Positions 6,634 to 12,812 of a DNA stretch of 16,200 nucleotides are shown piece after piece. The DNA is from Rikenella sp. (GTDB lineage Bacteria > Bacteroidota > Bacteroidia > Bacteroidales > Rikenellaceae): the NCBI GenBank assembly GCA_029054535.1, contig JAIDFC010000174.1, forward strand, positions 1-16,200, written 5' to 3'. Under the pieces are notes generated by a model. That model saw only the letters and a list, made by a program, of their open reading frames with translations, was not told the DNA's origin and did no database searches. A program made the translations under genes and the position numbers. Positions within the stretch are counted from its first letter, which is position 1. The number at the start of each line of letters is the position of its first letter.

Positions 6634-8244
6634 TCAATGCGCAAACTCCGCGAAGAAGTCGTTCCCCTTGTCGTCCACGATAATGAAGGCCGGAAAATCC
6701 TCGACATAGATCTTCCGCACCGCCTCCATCCCCAATTCCGGGAAATCGACCACCTCGACCGATTTGATACTGTTCTTGGCCAAGACCGCCGCCGGCCCGC
6801 CGATCGAGCCGAGGTAGAATCCGCCATGCTTTTTGCAAGCATCCGTAACCGCTTTCGAGCGGTTCCCCTTGGCCACCATCACCAGCGACCCGCCGTGCTC
6901 CTGGAACAGATCCACATACGGGTCCATCCGTCCCGCCGTCGTCGGCCCGAACGATCCCGACGCCATTCCGTTCGGCGTCTTGGCCGGACCCGCGTAGTAG
7001 ATCGGGTGATTTTTGAAATATTCCGGCATCGGTTTCCCTTCGTCCAGCATCCGTTTGATCTGCGCATGGGCGATATCCCGCGCCACGATCAACGTCCCCC
7101 GGATATTGAGCCGCGTCTTGATCGGGTATTTCGTCAACTCCGCCCGCACGGCGTCCATCCCCTTGTCGAGGTCGATTTCCACGGCCGGAGCCAGTCCCGG
7201 CGCCTCTTTCGGCAAGAAACGAGCCGGGTTCTTTTCGAGTTGTTCGAGGAAAATCCCCTCTTCCGTAATCTTCGCTTTGATGTTCCGGTCGGCCGAGCAG
7301 CTCACGCCGATCCCCACCGGACAACTCGCCGCATGCCGCGGCAACCGGATCACCCGCACGTCGTGCACCAGGTATTTCCCCCCGAACTGCGCTCCCACGC
7401 CGCTCTCCTGGCAAATTTTCTTGATTTTTTCTTCCCATTCCAGGTCGCGGAACGCGCGTCCCCCTTCATTCCCACTGGTAGGCAGGTGGTCGTAGTAGTG
7501 CGCCGACGCTTTTTTGACCGTGGCCAAATTCGCCTCGGCCGAAGTCCCCCCGATCACCACCGCCAGGTGGTACGGCGGACAAGCCGACGTCCCGAGGTCT
7601 TTGATCTTATCCTTAATGAATTTCGTAAGCGACTCCTCGTTCAGCAACGCCTTGGTTTGCTGGTAGAGGAATGTCTTATTGGCCGACCCGCCCCCTTTGG
7701 TCAGAAACAGGAACTTATAAGCCATCCCCGGTTCGGCATAGAGGTCGATCTGTGCCGGCAGGTTGGTGGCGCTGTTCTTCTCGTCGGTCATGGTGAACGG
7801 AACGACCTGCGAATAACGCAGATTGCAATCCCGATAGGTCTCGTAAACCCCTTTCGAGAGCCACTCGGCGTCGTTCGCCCCGGTATAAACGTCCTCGCCT
7901 TTGCGTCCGATCACGATCGCGGTCCCGGTGTCCTGACAGGTCGGCAACTCGCCCTGAGCCGCCACCGCCTGGTTCAACAGCATCGTGTAAGCCACGAACT
8001 TATCGTTGTCGCTCGCCTCCGGATCCTTGAGTATATCGGCCAACTTCTGCAGGTGCGACGCCCGCAGATAGAACGACACATCGCGAAACGCTTCACGCGC
8101 CAAGAGATTCAACCCCTCGGGCGAAACTTTCAATATCCGCCGCCCGTCGCACTCGACCACCGAAACGTGATCTTTGGTCAACAACCGGTACTCGGTCGTA
8201 TCTTCCGACATCGGAAACGGCTCTTGATATCTAAATTCTGACAT
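6634..8244 (-). CDS. Class I (iron-sulfur) fumarate hydratase
   Basis: Cytoplasmic hydro-lyase converting malate and fumarate; in gut Bacteroidales it feeds fumarate to fumarate reductase on the branch to succinate and propionate. The 536-residue protein has both parts of the single-chain FumA/FumB type: the N-terminal hydratase domain (about 15-325) and the C-terminal domain (about 330-536). The three cysteines expected to bind the oxygen-sensitive 4Fe-4S cluster are visible as PTCQDTG (C103), GTSACPPYH (C222) and GVSCSADR (C316), each two residues before the E. coli FumA numbering. GRMDPYVD and GSIGGPAAVLA are other typical segments. ATG 8244 begins MSEFRYQEPF. A TAACTTTG box ends 23 bases upstream, giving a short leader, and a strong terminator follows at 6561-6602, so it is probably monocistronic. 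Symbols fumA and fumB are both used in this family. Confidence 0.95.
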   Translation of the reverse strand: MSEFRYQEPFPMSEDTTEYRLLTKDHVSVVECDGRRILKVSPEGLNLLAREAFRDVSFYLRASHLQKLADILKDPEASDNDKFVAYTMLLNQAVAAQGELPTCQDTGTAIVIGRKGEDVYTGANDAEWLSKGVYETYRDCNLRYSQVVPFTMTDEKNSATNLPAQIDLYAEPGMAYKFLFLTKGGGSANKTFLYQQTKALLNEESLTKFIKDKIKDLGTSACPPYHLAVVIGGTSAEANLATVKKASAHYYDHLPTSGNEGGRAFRDLEWEEKIKKICQESGVGAQFGGKYLVHDVRVIRLPRHAASCPVGIGVSCSADRNIKAKITEEGIFLEQLEKNPARFLPKEAPGLAPAVEIDLDKGMDAVRAELTKYPIKTRLNIRGTLIVARDIAHAQIKRMLDEGKPMPEYFKNHPIYYAGPAKTPNGMASGSFGPTTAGRMDPYVDLFQEHGGSLVMVAKGNRSKAVTDACKKHGGFYLGSIGGPAAVLAKNSIKSVEVVDFPELGMEAVRKIYVEDFPAFIIVDDKGNDFFAEFAH

Positions 8245-8266
8245 GATTATTTGATTTTATTCCGTA

Positions 8267-8274
8267 CAAAGTTA
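8267..8274 (-). promoter_or_regulatory. Bacteroidetes-type -7 box (TAACTTTG) for the fumarase gene
   Basis: Exact TAnnTTTG match, the same octamer as upstream of mutA, 22 bases before ATG 8244. No TTTG lies at the expected -33 position. The short distance implies a leader of about 10-15 bases. Confidence 0.5.
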
Positions 8275-8304
8275 CTGTTTATTCTTTTGTTACCGTATCC
8301 GACT

Positions 8305-8347
8305 GTCCCTTTCTTTCAAGAAAGGGACGGTTCCGTACAGTAGCCAA
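8305..8347 (-). terminator. Hairpin element downstream of the metalloprotease gene (copy 3 of the family)
   Basis: On the minus strand: TTGGCTACTGTACGGAACC, then GTCCCTTTCTT, two bases, and its exact complement (8328-8318 with 8315-8305). It begins 11 bases past the metalloprotease stop and shares its layout with 48-90. No T-run follows, so termination is inferred from position and stem strength. Confidence 0.55.
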
Positions 8348-8358
8348 AGTACAACCGA

Positions 8359-10878
8359 TTACTTCGGATCGAGCGTATCGGCGATCCGTTTGGCCAGGTA
8401 TTGGTAATGCGCCTTGACCGCCGGATCAGAGGAGGCAGCCCGTTGCAACCGGCCTTGGAGAGCGCGCAGCTCGTAGACCACGCGTGCCGCCGATTCGCCG
8501 ATCGATCCGTTCGTGGCCGACTTCGGGACGAGCGACAGCAACCGGTTGACGTAGATCGTCTGCAAGTTGCGCCGATAAGCGTCCGGCGCCGCACCGGTCG
8601 AGAGTTCGCGCCATACGCCGCGGTTCAAGTCTCCGAAGAAATCCGAAACCGTATAGGTATCGGCCTTCCCCAGTGCCGCTTCGGCCTGGACGAGGTTGCT
8701 CAGCAGCCGCAGGCTGAGCAGCGCGTTGATTCCGGCGGTCTGCACCCGGGTGAGGGTCTGCATGGCGGTGAGCCCCGTTTTGCCGAAAATATCTTCGTCG
8801 AGCAACCAGGTCGGCGTGGTGAACAGATGCCGGTCGAGGAAGGCCATCGCCTCTTTCTGCTTCGCTTTTTCCACATAGACGTAGATCGGTCCCGCCTGCT
8901 CGACCGTTTTCGGAGTTTCGTAAACCCCGCCGACCCATTTGGCCACGTGGCCGTTGTAGCGGATGAATTGCGAAACGACCTCGTTGTAGAGGGCCTTAAG
9001 GTTGTCGTACCCTTCGTTCGGCGTGCGGGTCCACTCCGGAATCCCCGCCAGAACCACCTTCAGATTCTTGATCCCCAGCTCGTTGGACCGCATCTGGTTA
9101 TCCCCCAAGTCTTCGTTCTGTTCCCGCGGGTCGTTCGGGTTGGTCTCCGTCCCGAACCACAGCCGAGGATTCGCCGTCAGGCTGTCGATGATCCACCGGT
9201 TCAACAGCTCCGCTTCGGCCTCCGGCGTGGTCAGTTCCGGGAAACGGCGGTACCCCCACTCGATCGCCCACTTGTCGTACTCCCCGATCCGCGGGTAGAG
9301 CAACTCCCGTCGGATACCGTCCTCCGGCTGCGCCACGTAGTTGAACCGCGCGTAGTCCATGATCGACGCCGTGTGCCCGTGCCGGGCCAGGTACGACGCG
9401 CTCCGCAAACTATCCACCGGCGTCCGGGACGACGATCCGAAGTTATGCCGCAGCCCCAGCGTATGCCCCACCTCGTGCGACGATACGAAGCGGATCAGGT
9501 CCCCCATCAGCGCGTCGTCGAAAACCATTTTACGCGCCCCCGTATCGCTCGGCGAGGCCTGGATCAGGTACCAATGGTGCAAGAGGTTCATCACGTTGTG
9601 GTACCAGTTGATGTGGCTTTCGAGAATCTCGCCCGTCCGCGGGTCGCTCACGTGCGGCCCGCTGGCATTGGCCACGTTCGACGGCTTGTAGACGATCGCC
9701 GAGTAGCGTGCATCCTCCAAGCTCCAGGTCGAGTCCTCTTCCGGCGTAGGCGCCTCTTTGGCTACAATGGCATTCTTGAATCCGGCCCGTTCGAAAGCGG
9801 CCTGCCAGTCATTGACGCCGGCAATCAAGTACGGCACCCACTTCTTCGGCGTCGCCGGGTCGATGTAATAGACGATCGGCTTGGCCGGCTCCACCAGCTC
9901 GCCCCGCCGGTAGGCCTCCATGTCTTCCGACTTCGGCTCCAGCCGCCAGCGGGTAATCATCTGGATGTTCTTGATCCCCTGCGGATGTTTGTCATAGTCG
10001 ATATACCGGTCCGTAAAGTACCCCACGCGCGGATCGAACCAGCGAGGCTGCATCGGTACCTCCGGCAACAGGATCAACGAGCTGTTGATTTCGTACGTAG
10101 CCGGCATCGGGCTGGGTTTGAACCCCGGGAACGGACTCTTCGGCGTGATCACGTAGCTGCGGGTACTCTTCATCTCGACGTTCTCCGGATAGCTCTTCAC
10201 CCCCACGACATACGACTTGTCTTTCTGGAAACCGCCGATGTTCATATTGGTCTTGAAATAGTTGTCGAACCCGGTCAGCTCGACATCCCCGCCGATAAAG
10301 TCGGTCGCCTCCACCAGCACGGAGTCTTTCGCTTTCGTAGCGGCCTTGATCTCGAACGAGGCGACGATCGGCTGCAGGTTCGACCGCACGACGGCCTGGT
10401 ACATATCCCCCGTCGTATCGCGCGGCAGCTCGCGGGTCGAGACGTTCTCGATGAAGAGCCGTTTTCCGTCGGGCGACTGCCGGAAACGGATCATGTTCTC
10501 GCCGATCGGGTCGCCGGCATAGCCGAAAAACCCTTGCCGCATATCAGCCGCGGCTTTCGAGATGCGGTTCACGATCAACATATCGCGCTCCATCAACGAG
10601 GTCGGAATCAGGAAATAATATTTTCCCTCCTGCTCGAAAACGGTGAACAGGCCGTCGCTCCGCTTGGCTCCCGCTTTGATGACGGCTGCGATGCTCCCTT
10701 TCGGAGCCGACTTTTTCGCGGCGGTCGTATCGGCGGCTGCGTTTTTCGTGTTCTTCTTTTTCGCGGTTGTTTCTGCTTTGACCGTTTTCTCGGTTTTGGC
10801 AGCTCTGGCGGATGCCGTCCCGAACGTTCCGCCGACGAGCAACAGGGCGGCGAAAAGGAGTATCCCTCTCTTAATCAT
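8359..10878 (-). CDS. Exported zinc-dependent metalloprotease (DUF5117/DUF4953 family)
   Basis: An 839-residue predicted envelope metalloprotease; its substrate is unknown. A signal peptide covers about residues 1-25 with no lipobox cysteine, followed by a Lys/Ala/Thr-rich linker to about 62. A DUF5118/DUF5117-like region follows (about 63-300). The catalytic DUF4953-like region carries HEVGHTLGLRH at 468-478, with H468, H472 and H478 as zinc ligands and E469 as catalytic base (HExxHxxGxxH). It also has the metzincin Met-turn SIMDY at 505-509. All key residues are present, so it should be active. The C-terminal ~150 residues look helical. ATG 10878 lies 30 bases after the stop of the TlpA-like gene, so the two are probably co-transcribed. 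A hairpin element follows the stop. Confidence 0.9.
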   Translation of the reverse strand: MIKRGILLFAALLLVGGTFGTASARAAKTEKTVKAETTAKKKNTKNAAADTTAAKKSAPKGSIAAVIKAGAKRSDGLFTVFEQEGKYYFLIPTSLMERDMLIVNRISKAAADMRQGFFGYAGDPIGENMIRFRQSPDGKRLFIENVSTRELPRDTTGDMYQAVVRSNLQPIVASFEIKAATKAKDSVLVEATDFIGGDVELTGFDNYFKTNMNIGGFQKDKSYVVGVKSYPENVEMKSTRSYVITPKSPFPGFKPSPMPATYEINSSLILLPEVPMQPRWFDPRVGYFTDRYIDYDKHPQGIKNIQMITRWRLEPKSEDMEAYRRGELVEPAKPIVYYIDPATPKKWVPYLIAGVNDWQAAFERAGFKNAIVAKEAPTPEEDSTWSLEDARYSAIVYKPSNVANASGPHVSDPRTGEILESHINWYHNVMNLLHHWYLIQASPSDTGARKMVFDDALMGDLIRFVSSHEVGHTLGLRHNFGSSSRTPVDSLRSASYLARHGHTASIMDYARFNYVAQPEDGIRRELLYPRIGEYDKWAIEWGYRRFPELTTPEAEAELLNRWIIDSLTANPRLWFGTETNPNDPREQNEDLGDNQMRSNELGIKNLKVVLAGIPEWTRTPNEGYDNLKALYNEVVSQFIRYNGHVAKWVGGVYETPKTVEQAGPIYVYVEKAKQKEAMAFLDRHLFTTPTWLLDEDIFGKTGLTAMQTLTRVQTAGINALLSLRLLSNLVQAEAALGKADTYTVSDFFGDLNRGVWRELSTGAAPDAYRRNLQTIYVNRLLSLVPKSATNGSIGESAARVVYELRALQGRLQRAASSDPAVKAHYQYLAKRIADTLDPK

Positions 10879-10908
10879 GACAAATTAGGTCTCAAAAAAA
10901 TGTTTCGA

Positions 10909-11952
10909 TTACTGAATGTGCTTGGCGATCTCCTCTTCGATCCGCGACCCGCGCAGTTCGCGGGCGAGGATCGTCCCGTCCGGCCCGATCAGCATGATGT
11001 GCGGAATCCCCTGCACCCCATAAAGTTGGCCCACCACGCCGTTCGAGTCGATGATCTGCGGCCAGGTGATTTTCAAATCTTTAACTGCTTTGCCGAGGTT
11101 CTTCGGCTGGTCCCAAACGAAGAGTCCCAACACCTCCAACCCCTTGTCCTTGTACTTCTCGTAAGCCTTCGCCACGATCGGGGTCTCTTGTCTGCACGGC
11201 CCGCACCACGAGGCCCAAAAGTCCACCAACACGTATTTCCCTTTCCCCACATAATCCGACAGTTTCACCTTCCGTCCCGTGCTATCCACCCCCTCGAAAT
11301 CGACGAACGGTTTCCCCGCCTCGGTCGCCAACTGCGCGTCTTTCCCCTCCTTGATATGCTTCAGCGGCGCAAATTCCCGAATCTCTTCGCTGGTTGCATC
11401 ATAACAAGCCGAAAACTCGGCGGTGCTCATCTCGAAAGCGATGCCCCAAAAAACGAAGCCGCCGAACCAGTTGTCTCGGTTGGCCTGGAACGAGGCGCGG
11501 GTCATACGCTCGTAACGACTGTCAAGCTCTTTCCCGCGTGCTCGCTTCTCCTCCGCCGTCAAGGTGCTGTCGCGCCATATCCGGTCAAACCCCTTGTTGA
11601 TGGAGGCTTTCTGCCCGTTGAGCCACGCGATCGAGTCGTTCAACGGCGTCCCCCCCACCTGCTTCGGATCGCTCAAGTCCACGGTGATTGTTCCGGGTTC
11701 GGCGATCAGGTTCGTAGCATACTTCTTCTTCAGTTCCAACCGCCGGATTCCGCTGTCGCTGCGCGTGAACTCGAACTTCCCGTCTTTCACCACCGCGCTG
11801 TCCAACGGGCTATTCTGCGTGTAATCGGTCATATAAACGGTCTTCCCGTTCTCCGACTCCGGCACCGTGCCCCGGACCGTATAACGCTGCGCATAGGTCG
11901 TTCCCAAACTTCCCGCGGCCAAACAAACGGCGGCTAACAGTAATCTTTTCAT
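10909..11952 (-). CDS. TlpA-like thiol-disulfide oxidoreductase with N-terminal DUF4369
   Basis: A 347-residue exported thioredoxin-fold protein, probably periplasmic. The signal peptide is at 1-22 (cut near TYA-QR). A DUF4369-type beta domain spans about 24-105 and a helical linker about 106-205. An AhpC/TSA or redoxin-type thioredoxin domain spans about 212-345, with the active site WCGPC (C250, C253) in VDFWASWCGPCRQETP and the cis-proline in GIPH (P317). Such proteins reduce or shuffle disulfides in envelope proteins, or support cytochrome maturation; the partner here is unknown. ATG 11952 is preceded by TAAGGAT ending at the start codon, too close to act as a normal Shine-Dalgarno. It is the first gene of a likely two-gene unit with the metalloprotease. 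No promoter match was found in the repeat-rich spacer upstream. Confidence 0.92.
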   Translation of the reverse strand: MKRLLLAAVCLAAGSLGTTYAQRYTVRGTVPESENGKTVYMTDYTQNSPLDSAVVKDGKFEFTRSDSGIRRLELKKKYATNLIAEPGTITVDLSDPKQVGGTPLNDSIAWLNGQKASINKGFDRIWRDSTLTAEEKRARGKELDSRYERMTRASFQANRDNWFGGFVFWGIAFEMSTAEFSACYDATSEEIREFAPLKHIKEGKDAQLATEAGKPFVDFEGVDSTGRKVKLSDYVGKGKYVLVDFWASWCGPCRQETPIVAKAYEKYKDKGLEVLGLFVWDQPKNLGKAVKDLKITWPQIIDSNGVVGQLYGVQGIPHIMLIGPDGTILARELRGSRIEEEIAKHIQ

Positions 11953-12103
11953 ATCCTTACTTATTTTAAGTTTTGCATGTCATTGATCTTTAAACGCGTT
12001 CCGCAGGCGGTGGAGCGAAAGCTGGCGCCTGCTCCGGGACGGACATAGCAGGAACAAACTCTTGGCATTCTTTCGCCTCATTCGGCCTCGCGCCCACCTC
12101 CCG

Positions 12104-12120
12104 AAGCGGCTACGCCGCTT
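12104..12120. repeat. Triloop hairpin H7
   Basis: AAGCGGC, loop TAC, GCCGCTT, a perfect 7-bp stem. The CTCCCG and GGGCGC flanks differ from the main family. Confidence 0.5.
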
Positions 12121-12134
12121 GGGCGCAGGGGCCG

Positions 12135-12151
12135 GCGACTCTTTGAGTCGC
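12135..12151. repeat. Triloop hairpin H8
   Basis: GCGACTC, loop TTT, GAGTCGC (7 bp). The stem matches that of H6 but the loop is TTT instead of AAT. Confidence 0.6.
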
Positions 12152-12183
12152 AACCTGCTGAAACATATTATCTCGCAATAAAC

Positions 12184-12202
12184 CGCAACTCGAAGAGTTG
12201 TG
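12184..12202 (+). repeat. Triloop hairpin H9
   Basis: CGCAACTC, loop GAA, GAGTTGTG (8 bp with one G-T wobble on the plus strand), preceded by AATAAACCGC. On the minus strand the wobble becomes an A-C mismatch, so the plus strand folds better. Confidence 0.6.
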
Positions 12203-12248
12203 CAAGCCGTCGCCCCTTTCCCGGTGAATTGCATTGCAGCCCGAAAAC

Positions 12249-12265
12249 CGCGCCTGTAAGGCGCG
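12249..12265 (+). repeat. Triloop hairpin H10
   Basis: CGCGCCT, loop GTA, AGGCGCG (7 bp), preceded by GAAAACCGC and followed by GCGCAGGCC, the family flanks. Confidence 0.65.
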
Positions 12266-12314
12266 CAGGCCGAAACTCCCGGCTGCGGAGGCCTGCAATT
12301 TCGCCATCGCTCAA

Positions 12315-12327
12315 CGCGATGATTGCG
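12315..12327 (+). repeat. Short triloop hairpin H11
   Basis: CGCGA, loop TGA, TTGCG: five pairs including one G-T wobble on the plus strand. It is the weakest member, with flank TCAA before and TCC after. Confidence 0.35.
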
Positions 12328-12389
12328 TCCTCCGCGGGCTCCGGCCCATGTAACGCCGAAACAAACCCGAGCTGCAACTTGTATCAAAC

Positions 12390-12406
12390 CGCGACCTCCG
12401 GTCGCG
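12390..12406 (+). repeat. Triloop hairpin H12
   Basis: CGCGACC, loop TCC, GGTCGCG (7 bp). It lies within an exact 24-base repeat (12385-12408) also found at 12599-12622, and precedes module R copy 3. Confidence 0.65.
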
Positions 12407-12438
12407 CGAAGACTGGTGTTTGCTCCAAAAGGTTCTGC

Positions 12439-12542
12439 CGTCGCCCGCAATTTTTCGAGATCTCACCATGACGGGCCGAAGCCACCCCCAGGCGGAGCCG
12501 CAACGTTCACTCCGTTCACTTGCGCCTCCGCTGGCTTCAGCC
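12439..12542 (+). repeat. Dispersed module R, copy 3
   Basis: Plus-strand counterpart of 5930-6037, aligned over about 105 bases: CGTCGCCCGC, GAGATCTCACCATGACGG, GCCGCAACGTTCACTCC, then TTGCGCCTCCGCTGGC. The centre contains the direct repeat GTTCACT-CC-GTTCACT. Confidence 0.7.
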
Positions 12543-12603
12543 CTCTTAATTCCAAAACTTCTTTGACCGCTCGATGGGCAACTCATTCGAAAGCGCTGCA
12601 AAC

Positions 12604-12620
12604 CGCGACCTCCGGTCGCG
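12604..12620 (+). repeat. Triloop hairpin H13
   Basis: CGCGACC, loop TCC, GGTCGCG, identical to H12 and in the same orientation. It directly precedes module R copy 4, separated by only four bases. Confidence 0.65.
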
Positions 12621-12624
12621 CGCC

Positions 12625-12688
12625 CGACGCCGCCCCACGCGGAGGGCGCCAGGTTCACTTCGTTCACTGGCACTCCGCCGGCGACGGG
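12625..12688 (+). repeat. Dispersed module R, copy 4 (short)
   Basis: GACGCCGCCCCACGCGGAGG, then GGTTCACTTCGTTCACTGG, then ACTCCGCCGGCGACGGG. Blocks match copies 1 and 3 in order (GCCACCCCACGCGG in copy 1; GTTCACT repeats in copy 3), but the GAGATCTCACC part is missing. Confidence 0.55.
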
Positions 12689-12710
12689 CTTTTCTAAAAA
12701 AACGTGTTGG

Positions 12711-12788
12711 ACCGCGCGCCTTGGGAAATCATTCCCGATAAACTCCCGTTTATCGATTTGATTTCCCTCTTTAGGCGGGGCGCGCGGT
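12711..12788 (-). terminator. Long nested hairpin after the DUF2723 gene
   Basis: Three nested perfect stems share one axis. ACCGCGCGCC (12711-12720) pairs with 12779-12788, GGGAAATCA (12723-12731) with 12759-12767, and CGATAAAC (12736-12743) with GTTTATCG (12748-12755) around loop TCCC. It starts 24 bases past the minus-strand stop. On that strand it is followed, after CCAACACG, by a run of seven T (12702-12696). Terminator function is likely, but the 78-base size is unusual, so it may also be a mobile palindrome or a structured RNA 3' end. Confidence 0.55.
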
Positions 12789-12812
12789 TTACTCACAAAG
12801 GCCGAGAGAACC

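Larger units (their letters stand above)
11953..12812. other. Long non-coding spacer built of palindromic repeats (region B)
   Basis: 860 bp between two minus-strand genes. Open frames here (for example 11980-12450 minus, 12323-12697 plus) have low-complexity translations, overlap the palindromes and show no domain. The spacer holds seven triloop hairpins, two copies of module R (12439-12542 and 12625-12688), an exact 24-base direct repeat (12385-12408 and 12599-12622), and a long nested hairpin at 12711-12788. Units read mainly in the plus direction, opposite to region A. CGTGTTGGAC at 12703-12712 also occurs inverted near the left end of region A (around 5633-5642). The TlpA-like gene must be transcribed from its left edge, but no clear promoter is visible. 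Confidence 0.7.

Noticed and set aside
8401..11937. A 1178-codon plus-strand open frame antisense to the metalloprotease and TlpA-like genes
   Set aside because: It runs across two well-supported genes and their spacer, has an Arg/Val/His/Pro-rich translation with no domain, and is the expected mirror of GC-rich codon use.
12104..12622. CRISPR-like array in spacer B
   Set aside because: The repeats are short palindromes with differing stems and irregular spacing (about 15 to 200 bases). There are no uniform spacers and no cas genes in view.
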